Shown: positions 31,985 through 41,581, numbered from the stretch's first letter. The stretch is DNA of 64,000 nucleotides from an uncultured Bacteroidota bacterium (GCA_902776365.1 CACYPU010000001.1:310001-374000); one strand, 5' to 3'. The notes: generated by a model from the letters alone, not told the origin. Translations and numbers: made by a program.

Positions 31985-33442
31985 TTATCCTTCAACTTTG
32001 GAGCGGCCGCCGGTGCCGAAGAGGAGGTTGAGGCCGAGCTTGAGATTAAAGGCTTTGGAGTCGGTGAGATAGAAGTTGCTTACATAGTCGCCCATGATGT
32101 ATAGCTGGAAGATACGACCGGGGGTGAGCACGATGCCCACGCCGGGGTTGAAGGGGTCTATCTTCTTGCTGTCGTAGACGATGGAGTTGGCGGCGGTGAT
32201 TTCCATCCAGTCGTAGAGGTTCATGCCGATGCTGAGGGTGGTGTTCCAGCGGAAGGTGTTCTCGGTATTGTTGACGCCGATACCCAGGGAGTTGGACTTG
32301 CTGAGGAGGCCGCGGTCGAACTGTCCGTGGAAGAGGAAGCCTGCACGGAAGATGCTACCGAAGTTGTAGCTGGCGCCGAGGTTGATTTTGGTGGGGATGG
32401 AGAACCAGTAGTCGCCGGAGTCCTGCTTGGTGGGGGTCATGTCGTGGAGTTGGTTCTCGATGTAGGTGGAGAGGGAGTCGAGGCTGAAGGTGCCGCCGTT
32501 GAGCATGTTGGTGATGTCGAGTCCGTTGAAGGTGATGTTGCCTTGGCCGTTCTCGGGGCGCCAGGTCATGACGTTGTTCTTCCAGTGGATACCGGCGGAG
32601 AGGTCGTTGATGGCGAAGGAGAAGGTGAAGGGACCCCAGTCGTATTTGGCGCCGAGGTCGAAGGCAAAGCCGGTGTTGCTGTTGCTAAGGATGTCGCTTA
32701 CGTTGAAGATGAATTTTTTCTGAGTGGTGTCGTAGGGAGCGAAGGTGGCGGCCTGGATTTCATAGTACATGCGTGCGGTCACGGAATCCATATTGGGGTC
32801 GGTGACGAATTCGAGGCGTGTGTTGTCGGTCTGGACATTGGCGACACCGAAGAGGAGTTTGGCGCGGAGGCCTACGGTGAGGTGGATGTCCTCGAAATGC
32901 TGTGCTACGCCAAGGGCGGTCTCGAGGTAGGAGGTGGCGTTGATGACGTCGCCGTCGAGCATCTCGACGACGGGTCGGACGTTGCCGTTCTCGTCGATGT
33001 TACCGATGCGCAGGGCGTTGACCATTTCGGTGGGGAAGCCGATGTTGACTTGGTTGATGAGGCGGGTGTTGAAGTTGATGAAGGTGTTGCCCGCCTTGAA
33101 GCCGAAGCCCAGGAGGTTGACGTTGGCACCGAGGCGGAACTTGCTGCCGTCGGTGAGGTTGTTCATCATGGAGTCGAGGTTGATGATGGTGCGCTGTGAG
33201 GCTGCATCATATTTGATGAAGTCGCTGACTGCCACGGGGCTGCCGAACTGGAAATCGAGGCCTGGGAAGGTGATATACCAGGTGGTATTGGTGGGGAAGA
33301 GTGCGGGGTTCAGCAGGTTGGTCTGCGGAGTGCGCAGGGTATGATAGAACATGTTGTTGGTCTCGTTGTACTGGGCATTTGCCACAGGGCTTCCTGCAAG
33401 AGCCATCAGACCCATCAAACCGATTAAAAATATCTTTTTCAT
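31985..33442 (-). CDS. DUF5723 outer-membrane protein
   Basis: A 485-residue protein with a signal peptide (MKKIFLIGLMGLMALAGSP, ANAQ). A beta-rich body follows, with the DUF5723 pattern NPALFPTNTTWYITFPGL, GFGFKAGNTFINFN, VGLRAKLLFGV and FDLGAKYDWGPFTFSFAINDLS, typical of an outer-membrane barrel with repeated amphipathic strands. Its usual partner, a lipoprotein with domain repeats, precedes it (33502-34839). Function is unknown. Confidence 0.82.
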   Translation of the reverse strand: MKKIFLIGLMGLMALAGSPVANAQYNETNNMFYHTLRTPQTNLLNPALFPTNTTWYITFPGLDFQFGSPVAVSDFIKYDAASQRTIINLDSMMNNLTDGSKFRLGANVNLLGFGFKAGNTFINFNTRLINQVNIGFPTEMVNALRIGNIDENGNVRPVVEMLDGDVINATSYLETALGVAQHFEDIHLTVGLRAKLLFGVANVQTDNTRLEFVTDPNMDSVTARMYYEIQAATFAPYDTTQKKFIFNVSDILSNSNTGFAFDLGAKYDWGPFTFSFAINDLSAGIHWKNNVMTWRPENGQGNITFNGLDITNMLNGGTFSLDSLSTYIENQLHDMTPTKQDSGDYWFSIPTKINLGASYNFGSIFRAGFLFHGQFDRGLLSKSNSLGIGVNNTENTFRWNTTLSIGMNLYDWMEITAANSIVYDSKKIDPFNPGVGIVLTPGRIFQLYIMGDYVSNFYLTDSKAFNLKLGLNLLFGTGGRSKVEG

Positions 33443-33501
33443 TTTCTTTTTCGTTTAAAGGTTAAAGAGGATAAAAAGGGTTAAACGTTTATGATGGGTT
33501 A

Positions 33502-34839
33502 TTAGAGTTCTATATCCACTGTTACTGTCGGATGGACTTTCAAGTAGGCTTTCATTTTCAGCATGTCGCTACGTTTGACGGCCACGTGTTTGTTGCTGCT
33601 GTTGGCAATCATGAAGACTTTGAGTGTTTTGGCGTTTTTGAGGTTTTCGAGGTCGGCTTTGTTGAGCGCTGCGGTGATGGTGTGGTGGCTGGGCGTTCCG
33701 GCCTCATAGACCACGGGGTTGGCGTTGGGGTTGGTTGCGACCAGTTCGGCAGCGGGTACAAGCTCGTTGCTGAAGAGGGTGCAGAGCGGCACGTTCATTT
33801 CGGAGTAGGCGATGGCCGAGAGGTTGAGGTTCAGTGGTATGCCGTTGGAGAGGTCGAGGGTGAATTCGCTCAGCGTGATTTCGGCGCCGAGGCCCTCGTT
33901 GATGTTCTTCAGGATGGAGTCGAGGTTGACGCCGGAGAGGCCTTCACCCAGGTCGACGTTGAAGTCGTAGTTCATGTTGGTGATGAGCATGGTGAGGGGC
34001 ATATTCAAATCCATATTGGCTGAATAGGAAATCCAGCCGATGCTCAGTTCGTCGAGGATTTCCTGGATGGACATAGTGGAGATGTTCTGAGCGATGATGC
34101 CTGGGTCTACTCTGATTTTGAGGTGGTAGCGGGCATAGAGTTTAGAGGGGCGGTCGTTGACCATGGAGGCCATGTCCATTCTCGGGAAGGCGTAGAGGGA
34201 GTCGACGGTGAGGTCATTGATGTCGACATGGAAGGCGCTCAGGTTGGGGTCGTTGAATTGTACCGAGGTGGGACTGTTGGGAGTGTCGTACCAGATTTCG
34301 ACAGAGTCGAAGGATACATGCAGGTTATGTACGATGTTCGGGTTGTCGCCGAAGTAGCCGTGGAAGCCCACAGCGAGGTCGGCCCAGACATGTGTTATAA
34401 AGATGCTGTCGAGGAGCTCCACATCGTCGAAGAAGTCGATGTCGATGGTGGTCTCTAGTACGGTGTCTTTCGTATAGGCGTCGGCTTTCGCACCGTTTTT
34501 GTATTTTGCACCCTGGCGTTTCGAGGCGGGGTGTTTCACACCCTTGGACGAGGGCATGTAGTCGCTGGCGAAGACGGTGTCGGACGTAGTGACTGTATAT
34601 TCGACAGTGATGAGGTCGCCGGTGTCGCTAATATTACCGTTGTAGTTGGCGCTGAGGCTGGTGAGCAGGTCGTTCATGTTCATCTCGCCAGAGCCCACGG
34701 GGAAGCCGAAGGTGGGGTGCATTTCGCCGGTGACGTTGAATGGGTGATTGAACATCTCCCAGTCGTCGCTCTTCAGGCATGACGTCAAAGAGGTGCATGC
34801 CAAAGCCACCACGGTGGCAAATAATACTCTTTTTTTCAT
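33502..34839 (-). CDS. Lipoprotein paired with DUF5723
   Basis: A 445-residue lipoprotein (lipobox LTSCLKSD). The body is beta-rich with several repeated strands (HVSFDSVEIWYD, LKIRVDPGIIAQN, LTLDLSNG-like segments) but no named motif. It lies 59 bases upstream of the DUF5723 gene in the same direction and shares a promoter at 34927-34957, so the two probably function together at the outer membrane (inference). Confidence 0.7.
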   Translation of the reverse strand: MKKRVLFATVVALACTSLTSCLKSDDWEMFNHPFNVTGEMHPTFGFPVGSGEMNMNDLLTSLSANYNGNISDTGDLITVEYTVTTSDTVFASDYMPSSKGVKHPASKRQGAKYKNGAKADAYTKDTVLETTIDIDFFDDVELLDSIFITHVWADLAVGFHGYFGDNPNIVHNLHVSFDSVEIWYDTPNSPTSVQFNDPNLSAFHVDINDLTVDSLYAFPRMDMASMVNDRPSKLYARYHLKIRVDPGIIAQNISTMSIQEILDELSIGWISYSANMDLNMPLTMLITNMNYDFNVDLGEGLSGVNLDSILKNINEGLGAEITLSEFTLDLSNGIPLNLNLSAIAYSEMNVPLCTLFSNELVPAAELVATNPNANPVVYEAGTPSHHTITAALNKADLENLKNAKTLKVFMIANSSNKHVAVKRSDMLKMKAYLKVHPTVTVDIEL

Positions 34840-34926
34840 ATTAAGTAATGTTTATTAATTCCAAAATTTTTATAATATGTTTGTAATCAATATAAAAAGC
34901 CTTTTTGCGGATATATATATACTCTG

Positions 34927-34957
34927 CAAATATAAGAAATAAAATTGAAATGTGCAA
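34927..34957 (-). promoter_or_regulatory. Bacteroidota promoter for the lipoprotein/DUF5723 operon
   Basis: TTG (34955-34957), a 20-nt spacer, and TATATTTG (34927-34934) on the minus strand, 87 bases before the ATG. Confidence 0.72.
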
Positions 34958-34970
34958 GGAAAAAATAAAA

Positions 34971-35801
34971 TTAATCGCAGAGGACGTAGAGGTCGTCGCG
35001 CTGATTAAGTAGGAGGATGGGGAGATGGGCGGAGTTTTTGATGAGGCGGAGTTCGGCGGGAGTGGAGAAGAGGTCTCCGAGGTCTCGGTCGCGACGGTCG
35101 GGGACGAGGGCGATGAATAAAGGTGAAAGGTGAGAGGTGAAAGGTGAAAGCTGTTTTATGGCGAGGAGGTCGGGGTTGCCGAACTCGCTGCCGCCTTCGA
35201 GGACGGCGGTCTCGTAGGTGAGGTTGAGGGAAGAGAAGATTTTGTCGAGGTAGCGCATATTGTTGTGCCAGCGCATCCGGAAGGCTGCGTCGCGGTAGTT
35301 GCGATGGAGGATGGTGACGGTGCTGCCGAAGAAGCGAGCCATATAGGAGGCCCAGATGAGTTTCTCCTTACTCTCGCGCTGATGGTCGATGGTGAGGAAA
35401 GTGGGTAGTGGGTAGTGGGTAGTGGGTGGTATTTGTTCCCGTGTGCTCCCCACTATACACTCCCCGCAACACACTAAATATGCTATCTTGCAGTCGCGGA
35501 AGGTCTTGAGGAGGGTGCGGGGGTGGGTGATGGAAGAACGGGAGGCTTTAGGGTTGGAGAGGGTGATGGCAAGGACGGCGTTCATAGCTGTGGGGAGGTT
35601 GTCGATGGCGGTCTTCCAGTCGCTTTTGAGAGCCATAAAGGGAACACCGAACCGTTCAATCCAAGCCTCCGCTCCCGGCGAGCAGGAGAGGAGGATGATG
35701 CCCTTGCGGAGCTTCTCGGCGAAGAGATGCGCGGTGGGCATAAGGACCTCAGCGCTATCGGCACTGTCGGCACAGACGATTATGAACTGATCCTTTTTCA
35801 A
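34971..35801 (-). CDS. Universal-stress-like cytoplasmic protein with two repeat inserts
   Basis: A 276-residue protein without signal peptide. The order FIIVCADSADSAEV, ..., GIILLSCSPG, then FLTIDHQRESKEKLIWASYMARFFGSTVTILHRN resembles two universal-stress-type alpha/beta units, but no Gly-rich ATP loop is clear, so the assignment is weak. Two in-frame arrays insert PPTTHYPLPT (35400-35430) between the halves and LSPFTSHLSP (35120-35150) near the C terminus. It lies between a T9SS protein and an unrelated operon. Confidence 0.5.
   Translation of the reverse strand: MKKDQFIIVCADSADSAEVLMPTAHLFAEKLRKGIILLSCSPGAEAWIERFGVPFMALKSDWKTAIDNLPTAMNAVLAITLSNPKASRSSITHPRTLLKTFRDCKIAYLVCCGECIVGSTREQIPPTTHYPLPTFLTIDHQRESKEKLIWASYMARFFGSTVTILHRNYRDAAFRMRWHNNMRYLDKIFSSLNLTYETAVLEGGSEFGNPDLLAIKQLSPFTSHLSPLFIALVPDRRDRDLGDLFSTPAELRLIKNSAHLPILLLNQRDDLYVLCD
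35120..35150 (-). repeat. CTTTCAC array in frame
   Basis: Four units of CTTTCAC/CTCTCAC on the minus strand coding LSPFTSHLSP. Confidence 0.85.
35400..35430 (-). repeat. CCACTAC array in frame
   Basis: Four units of CCACTAC/CCACCAC on the minus strand coding TTHYPLPT. Confidence 0.88.
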
Positions 35802-35830
35802 AGGGTTTAAAAGGTTTAAGTGGTCAGTGG

Positions 35831-38800
35831 TTAGCGGATTAGGGTGATGTTTCCTTTGAATTCGGTTTCGGTGCCACCGAGGCAGCGGATGCGGCAGGTG
35901 TAGGTGTAGACGCCGGGGAGGCAGCGCTCGTTACGGTAGGTGCCGTCCCAGCGGCAGTGGGCGAGGTCGTCGCTGGAGAAGACGCATTCGCCCCAGCGGT
36001 TGAAGATGGCGATGTGAATCTCGGTGAGCAGAGAGCTGGAGAAGTCGATGGCGTCGTTGGTGCCGTCGCCGTTGGGGGTGAAGGCGTTGGGGATGATATA
36101 GTCGGGGGCTCCGCAGTTGATGACGTCGCAGCGGATGCAGACGCTGTCGGTGGCCGTGCAGCCGTCGGCAGTAGTGGCGGTAACGGTGTAGCAGACAGCG
36201 GTATCGGCGGGTGTGGCCGTGGGATTGGCGATGTCGGGACGGTCGAGGTCGACGGCGGGTGACCACAGGAGGCTGACACCATCCATTCCTTGAGGCAGGG
36301 CGGCATGAAGCTGCACGCTCTCGCCGAGGAAGATGTTGTAGCGGTCGGCCCATACTTGGAGGCTGTCGAGGCGGTGGTTGCGCGAGATGACGGTGGTGTC
36401 GGTGAGGGGACACCCCAAGGAGGTCAGCTCGGTGATATAGGTACCTTCACAGAGGCCGGAGATGAGGGTGTCGAGTGGTTGAATCTCAGGTATGGCGCTG
36501 ATGTTGTAGTGTATGCGTATCCAACCGTTGCAACTATCGTTGCAGAGAATAGGGGAGACCTCTTTCTCGTAGTAGGGAGGTGCAGGATTCTCCAACGTGA
36601 AGTCTTGCTCGAAGGTGCAACCGTAGCCTGTGGCGGTAACATGATAGGTGCCCGCGGTCAAGCCGGAGTAGGTATAGGTGCGGTTGGCAATAGTGGGTAG
36701 TGGATAGTGGATAGTGGGTAGTGGTGCGGTGCGGTCAAGGGTGAGGGTGACGGAGTCGGGGTCAATGCCGGGACCGAGACGGAAATAGGCGCTGCCGTCG
36801 GTGGAGTCGTGACACGAGATGGCGATGGGTTGCCATAGGTCTATGAGGTTGTAGGCCTGAACGTTAAAGGTGTCCACCTCGCTGCATCCCAAAGTGGAGA
36901 CGCGGAGGAGGTAGGTGCCGGCTTCAGTGACCCAGGGGTTGGCGACGGTGGAGTCGCTGACGCCCGGGGTGAGCCACTCGTAGGTGGCGCCAATCTGGGG
37001 CTGTACGCCTATCTGTATCTGCGCTCCCGAGCAGGCAATGTCGGACTCGGAGATGCTGGTGCCGCTGCCGATGACATGCAGCTGGTGGCGCTGGGTGTCG
37101 GCTTCGGCGCATCCGTAGGGCTGGAGGGCGATGAGGGTGACGGTGTAGACGCCGCCCTGGGTGTAGGTGTGCGAAGGGTTGCGCTCGGTGGAGGTGGTGC
37201 CGTCGCCGAAGTTCCAAAGGAATGAGGCACCGCGACCGGTGTTGCGGAAGTTCACGGTGTAGGGAGCACAGCCAGCGACGGGAGGCATAAATTCGGCCAC
37301 GGGGAAGTTGGCGGTGACGTTGAAGCGGAAGAGGGCGTTGTTGCAGTTATAGGCGTTGTTGGTAGAACTCCAGGCATTGGCGGTGGTGGGGAAACCATTG
37401 GCACCGCCGCAGGAGGCACATACCGACTGATAGAGGGTTCCGTGGCGGTCGAAGCGCGAGGTGCCACCGTCGACATGATCGCCGCCGCCGTAATACTGGT
37501 TGGATTGATGCAACTCGCCGAAGAAGGTGGCGTAGTCGAGGCTGTTGGCATTTTCGTCGAGGGTGATGATGTAGAAGTCCTGTCCGTCGGTGGAGTCGCT
37601 CCAGGCGCCGGGGGTGGTCTCCATGCCCGTGGTGCCGAGGGTGTGCCACTGCACGCCGTTGTAGTTCACGAAGTCGCGACCCCATCCGGCGGCATACACG
37701 CGGTTGCAGATATCAGCGGCGAAAGCCGTGGGCGAGAGGTTGATGCGCCCGGGGGTGCCGAAGACGGTGCTCCAGACGACGCTGTCGAGGTCGGGCCTCA
37801 GACGCATCAGCAGCATACCGCTGTTGAAGAGGCTGTAGCCGGCATTGATGATGAAGTCGGCAGTGCCCATGGGCTTGGTTTGGCCGAAGAGGAACACCTC
37901 GTCACGGCGGCCCGTGCGGACGAAGTAGATTTGGTCATAGAGGCTTTTGCCTATGTAGGTGGAGGCCATGAGCCTGTCGCCAGCGGCGGAAATCTTGCTC
38001 ACAAAGCCGTCGGCCGAGCCGCCGCCATAGGTGGGTTGCCACACACCGGAGGTCACGGGGAAGTTGTTGCTAGTGGTACCGCCGCAAACCAAAAGGTTAT
38101 AGGAGGAGTCGACGTCGATGCTGTAGACGGCGTCGTTGCCGCTACCGCCGAGGTAGGTGCTCCAGAGCAGGTTGCGGAGGTTGTGGTCGAGTTTCAGCAC
38201 CACGCCGTCCTGTCGGCCGCCGGCAGGGGAGGGGGTGCCGCCAAAGGTGTTCTGCACACATCCCGGCGTCGTGGGGAAGTCGGTGCTCATAGTGGTGGAG
38301 CCGATGTATACGTTGTTGAGGTTGTCGGTGATAATCTCACCGCGGGCGCCGTCGCCGTAGTTGTAGTAGAGCGAGTCGTTGCCGCCCATAATGAGGTTGT
38401 AGTTCGAGCCGAAATGAGGCCAGTAGTTGAGGCCGTCGTTGCCCGATCCGCCCACATAGGTGGAAGCCTGCAGCTGGCTGCCGTCGGCCGAGAGACGCGT
38501 GACAAACATATCGCTGCCGTTGGGAAACGTCAGGTTGGGGGCGCTCTCATAGCGGATACTGTCGCCTCCGTGGTGCTGCGTCTGGAAGGCATCGGCGCTC
38601 ACAGGGAAGTTGGTCGAGCCTGTGGTGCCGAAGACTATCAGTTCGTCGAAGGAGTTGACGAAGAGGCTGTGCGGCATATCGGTCGAGGAGCCGCCGAGGT
38701 AGGTGGCATAGAGGCGTTGCTGCCCCACGGTGTCGAACTTGAAGATACCCACATCGGCCAACCCTCCGAAGGACTCCATATAGGCGCCTATGCTCACAGG

Positions 38801-39673
38801 ATAGCCTGTGCCGAAGACCAAGCCTGCGGTATAGGCGTTCTTCTCGGAGTCGAAGGTCGCTGTGGTGCCCCAGTTGTCGGCCGTCGAGCCTGTGTAGGTC
38901 GAGAAAATCAGCACGGGGTCGATAATCAAAGGCCGTTTATGGTCGTACTCGCCAATTTCTATCCACACTCTCCATTTCCCATTTTCCATTTTCTCCACAC
39001 GCCACTGGCTCTTAATCTCCACCTGGTCGCCAGCGCCATACACTTGGTAGACGTAGGGCATGGTCTCCATAATGTCGCGCACAGAGGTCTTCACGATAAG
39101 GGCTCCCATCTTCTTGCTCAGCACTAAGCCCTCTACGCCTTCATATTCAATGGCTATCTGCGACGGGTCGGCGCCGGGCTCGACGATGATGTTGTACTTT
39201 AGCATCTTCTCTCCGCCGTAAATCTCGAAGGCGATGCCGGGATAGAGCTCGTCGTAGTGCAAGTAGGCGAAGGAGTTCACTTTCGAGCGCCAGCGCGAGG
39301 GGTTGTCGCCGAGGAAATAGTTGCTGTAGCCCTCCATGCGGTCCATCCCCATCGGCACCATCGTACTCGCCCCCACGAAACGCATCCGGTAGGCGTGACA
39401 TTTTAATTCTGAATTCTGAATTCCGAATTCCGACCTCATTGGGTGTGGGATATGCTCCCGTAGTGCAACGGTAATGGCGTCGGCCTCGAAGAACATCGCT
39501 GCGTCGTGCAGCTGCGCCTCATAAAGCACCCGCGAATCCCATTGTCCCAGATTCTCGGTGAAAGCAACCATCGGGCCCGTTGTCAGTTTATTGTCGCCGT
39601 CCTGGCCACTGACCACTGACCACTGACCGCTGATTCCCAGCAGTATCATTACTATGGTGGCTACCCTTCGCAT
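35831..39673 (-). CDS. Large T9SS-type surface protein: DUF7948-like, SBBP propeller, PKD, CHU_C
   Basis: A 1280-residue protein. After the signal peptide (MRRVATIVMILLGISGQWSV) comes an N-terminal domain with AFTENLGQWDSRVLYEAQL and NYFLGDNPSRWRS, as in DUF7948. Then follow SBBP beta-propeller repeats (YLGGSSTD, YVGGSGNDGL, YLGGSGNDAVYSIDVD), a PKD domain (FLWNFGDGTTSTERNPSHTY) and a C-terminal gliding CHU_C domain (IPNAFTPNGDGTNDAIDFSS, IFNRWGECVF, YTYTCRIRCLGG). It should be exported by the type IX system. Four repeat-coded inserts occur: the signal region, SEFGIQNSELK, EKMENGKWRV and PLPTIHYPLPTI. Confidence 0.9.
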   Translation of the reverse strand: MRRVATIVMILLGISGQWSVVSGQDGDNKLTTGPMVAFTENLGQWDSRVLYEAQLHDAAMFFEADAITVALREHIPHPMRSEFGIQNSELKCHAYRMRFVGASTMVPMGMDRMEGYSNYFLGDNPSRWRSKVNSFAYLHYDELYPGIAFEIYGGEKMLKYNIIVEPGADPSQIAIEYEGVEGLVLSKKMGALIVKTSVRDIMETMPYVYQVYGAGDQVEIKSQWRVEKMENGKWRVWIEIGEYDHKRPLIIDPVLIFSTYTGSTADNWGTTATFDSEKNAYTAGLVFGTGYPVSIGAYMESFGGLADVGIFKFDTVGQQRLYATYLGGSSTDMPHSLFVNSFDELIVFGTTGSTNFPVSADAFQTQHHGGDSIRYESAPNLTFPNGSDMFVTRLSADGSQLQASTYVGGSGNDGLNYWPHFGSNYNLIMGGNDSLYYNYGDGARGEIITDNLNNVYIGSTTMSTDFPTTPGCVQNTFGGTPSPAGGRQDGVVLKLDHNLRNLLWSTYLGGSGNDAVYSIDVDSSYNLLVCGGTTSNNFPVTSGVWQPTYGGGSADGFVSKISAAGDRLMASTYIGKSLYDQIYFVRTGRRDEVFLFGQTKPMGTADFIINAGYSLFNSGMLLMRLRPDLDSVVWSTVFGTPGRINLSPTAFAADICNRVYAAGWGRDFVNYNGVQWHTLGTTGMETTPGAWSDSTDGQDFYIITLDENANSLDYATFFGELHQSNQYYGGGDHVDGGTSRFDRHGTLYQSVCASCGGANGFPTTANAWSSTNNAYNCNNALFRFNVTANFPVAEFMPPVAGCAPYTVNFRNTGRGASFLWNFGDGTTSTERNPSHTYTQGGVYTVTLIALQPYGCAEADTQRHQLHVIGSGTSISESDIACSGAQIQIGVQPQIGATYEWLTPGVSDSTVANPWVTEAGTYLLRVSTLGCSEVDTFNVQAYNLIDLWQPIAISCHDSTDGSAYFRLGPGIDPDSVTLTLDRTAPLPTIHYPLPTIANRTYTYSGLTAGTYHVTATGYGCTFEQDFTLENPAPPYYEKEVSPILCNDSCNGWIRIHYNISAIPEIQPLDTLISGLCEGTYITELTSLGCPLTDTTVISRNHRLDSLQVWADRYNIFLGESVQLHAALPQGMDGVSLLWSPAVDLDRPDIANPTATPADTAVCYTVTATTADGCTATDSVCIRCDVINCGAPDYIIPNAFTPNGDGTNDAIDFSSSLLTEIHIAIFNRWGECVFSSDDLAHCRWDGTYRNERCLPGVYTYTCRIRCLGGTETEFKGNITLIR
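36691..36725 (-). repeat. CCACTAT array in the large surface protein
   Basis: Five units of CCACTAT/CCACTAC on the minus strand coding PLPTIHYPLPTI. Confidence 0.9.
38971..38998 (-). repeat. AAAATGG array in the large surface protein
   Basis: Four imperfect 7-8 bp units of AAAATGGG/AAATGGA coding EKMENGKWRV. Confidence 0.7.
39404..39434 (-). repeat. GAATTCTG/GAATTCCG array in the large surface protein
   Basis: Three to four units of GAATTC(A/G)G on the minus strand, in frame (SEFGIQNSEL). The same word lies in the next gene at 39818-39852. Confidence 0.85.
39603..39632 (-). repeat. GTGGTCA array in a signal peptide
   Basis: Four units of AGTGGTC(A) on the minus strand coding SGQWSVVSGQ at the end of the signal region. 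Confidence 0.88.
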
Positions 39674-39676
39674 CCC

Positions 39677-39752
39677 ACCGTTAACCGTTAAACCTTAACC
39701 GTTAAACGTTAAACGTTAAACTTTAAACTTTAAACGTTAACCTTTAACCGTT
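39677..39752 (-). repeat. AACGTTTAACGGTT-type array between two T9SS genes
   Basis: About ten imperfect units of TTTAACG/GTTTAAAG spanning the gap and the 3' end of the next gene (39737). A related array is at 61094-61134. Confidence 0.85.
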
Positions 39753-41518
39753 ACCACCACTCTCCGAGCGGCGGCGTTGCCTACCTTCACCAGGTAGACA
39801 CCTGCGGCAGGTACTTCGATTCTGAACTCTGAATTCTGAATTCCGAATTCCCCAAGGAGTCGGCCCGTGACGTCGAAGATGCTCACCGGCATCCCCTCTG
39901 CGCCCTTCACGATGATTCTGTTGTCCATGCTGTAGACCTCGAAGTCGGCAGCCTCGATATTGTCGATGCCCGTCACCGATTCGAAGTTGGCGTTAAGGGT
40001 CGTGTCGGAGGTCACGATAATGGTGTAGAGGGTGTCGCTGCAAAGGACGGTGCCGTCGGTGGCCGTCCAGTTCACAAAGCGGTAGCCGTCGTAGGCGCTG
40101 GCCATTAAAGAGATTTGGTCGCCCTCAAACACCAGGTGCATCGGGAAGGCCACCGAACCCATCGTGTAGTCCCAGTTCACATTCACCGTGTAGTATCCAC
40201 CCTCGGCAAAAAGCGCCTTGAGGCTCACATCCTCGGTCACTATGAAGGTATAGGGGTTGGCGTAAGTAATCGGCATGTCGGTCGTTGCGTCGGCCCAGCC
40301 GAGGAAGTGGTAGCCGCTCTCGGCGGTGGCGGTGGCCGTGAAGGTCTGGCCATAAGCCACAGTGCTCGTGCCGGCGGGACTCACGGAGCCCATGGTTTCG
40401 TCGGCACTGCTCAGCGTCACCGTGTGCTGGAGGGGCTCAAAAACGGCCGTGATATAGATGCCCGCAGTGGGCAGCGTATCCAACAGCTGCTGCATCACAC
40501 CGAGGAACCTCACAGGGTTCGAGAAATTCGGGTCGTCAAAGTGGATAGTGTCCGAAATCACCGCCACATCCCAGTCCATCCACGCAATGTAATAGGTATA
40601 CTCCATAATCCACGCACTCAGCATATAGCCGTCGTTGGCGATGGCCTCCGCAGTCACCTCGTCGCCCACATGGATGGGATAATCGCCCGGTGCGGGAGTG
40701 GTGGTACCCATCGTCGTATCGTTCACGGCATAGGTGATATGTGTGCTTGCGGGAGCGCCCACAGCAAAATTGGCCGTCAGATTCAGGGTCGCCTGCACAT
40801 ACAGCGGGCTCACCACCCATCCTCCTATCGGTTGGGCCAGCATGTGGAGCAGCTCGAACGTGCTCATCTCGCCAGCCGAACGCAGCTCATCAATTATCAT
40901 CATGAGGTCGAAAGCATCCTGCACCGCGATGTTCACCGTCGTGTCGATATACGTCGCGCCGCCGAAAGCCACCTGGATGGTCCAGCCCGTCAGGTGATAG
41001 CCCTCGTTGGCCAGCGCCACCACATGACAGGTGTCGCCCTCGGCAAACTTGTGGGTGCCGGCACCCGGAAAGGTCATACCCATCACGGCATTGTTCACCG
41101 CCACATTCACCACCATGCTGTCGGGCACATACTCGCTCGCAGCCACAAAGTTGGCCGTCACGCTGAACGAATACCAGTTGTGTCCTATCTGCACCACCCA
41201 GCCGTCGCCGCCGTTAATCATCCCCACCAGGTCGAACACATCGGCCATAGGCAGGTTCACTGTCGTGTCCATCAGCACGGTGCCCATGAACGACCACTGG
41301 ATATCCCATCCCGTCAGGACGTAGCCCTCGTTGGCCATTGCCACCACGTGGCAGGTGTCGCCCACATGGAAATAATGCGCTCCCGGAGCCGGAGTCGTCG
41401 TGCCCATCACGGGATTGTTCACGGCTATGTTGACAAGCATGCTGTCATTCTGTGCTTTCGTCGTCAGCGGCAGCAGCATCGTCGCCACCACCAGCAATAT
41501 ACGTAATGTTTTCTTCAT
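39737..41518 (-). CDS. T9SS surface protein with InlB-type B-repeats
   Basis: A 593-residue protein with signal peptide (MKKTLRILLVVATMLLPLTT, KAQ). The body has four to five related units of about 90 residues, each with a VNNPVMGTTTPAPG-type turn, a VGDTCHVVA strand and a GYVLTGW strand, as in divergent InlB B-repeats. One unit reads ETMGSVSPAGTSTVAYGQTF. The C-terminal T9SS type A domain (VYSMDNRIIVKGAEGMPVSI, FDVTGRLLGEFG, AGVYLVKVGNAAARRVVV) marks it for type IX export. A repeat-coded segment (EFGIQNSEFRIEV) lies just before the AGVYLVKV strand. Confidence 0.85.
   Translation of the reverse strand: MKKTLRILLVVATMLLPLTTKAQNDSMLVNIAVNNPVMGTTTPAPGAHYFHVGDTCHVVAMANEGYVLTGWDIQWSFMGTVLMDTTVNLPMADVFDLVGMINGGDGWVVQIGHNWYSFSVTANFVAASEYVPDSMVVNVAVNNAVMGMTFPGAGTHKFAEGDTCHVVALANEGYHLTGWTIQVAFGGATYIDTTVNIAVQDAFDLMMIIDELRSAGEMSTFELLHMLAQPIGGWVVSPLYVQATLNLTANFAVGAPASTHITYAVNDTTMGTTTPAPGDYPIHVGDEVTAEAIANDGYMLSAWIMEYTYYIAWMDWDVAVISDTIHFDDPNFSNPVRFLGVMQQLLDTLPTAGIYITAVFEPLQHTVTLSSADETMGSVSPAGTSTVAYGQTFTATATAESGYHFLGWADATTDMPITYANPYTFIVTEDVSLKALFAEGGYYTVNVNWDYTMGSVAFPMHLVFEGDQISLMASAYDGYRFVNWTATDGTVLCSDTLYTIIVTSDTTLNANFESVTGIDNIEAADFEVYSMDNRIIVKGAEGMPVSIFDVTGRLLGEFGIQNSEFRIEVPAAGVYLVKVGNAAARRVVVTVKG
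39818..39852 (-). repeat. GAATTCAGA array in the T9SS sorting domain
   Basis: Four units of GAATTC(A/G)GA on the minus strand, in frame, close to the second sorting-domain strand. Confidence 0.88.
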
Positions 41519-41581
41519 GATTTATATTTTATTAATTGATATTCTATTAGTTGAACTATTGTTGCCCTATTTATAATAGTG

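Noticed and set aside
37442-39127. Open frame of 561 codons antisense to the large surface protein
   Set aside because: Val/Gly/Glu-rich complement of a beta-rich protein with strong PKD, SBBP and CHU_C motifs.
40115-41506. Open frame antisense to the InlB-repeat protein
   Set aside because: His/Val/Arg-rich shadow; no start context or motif.
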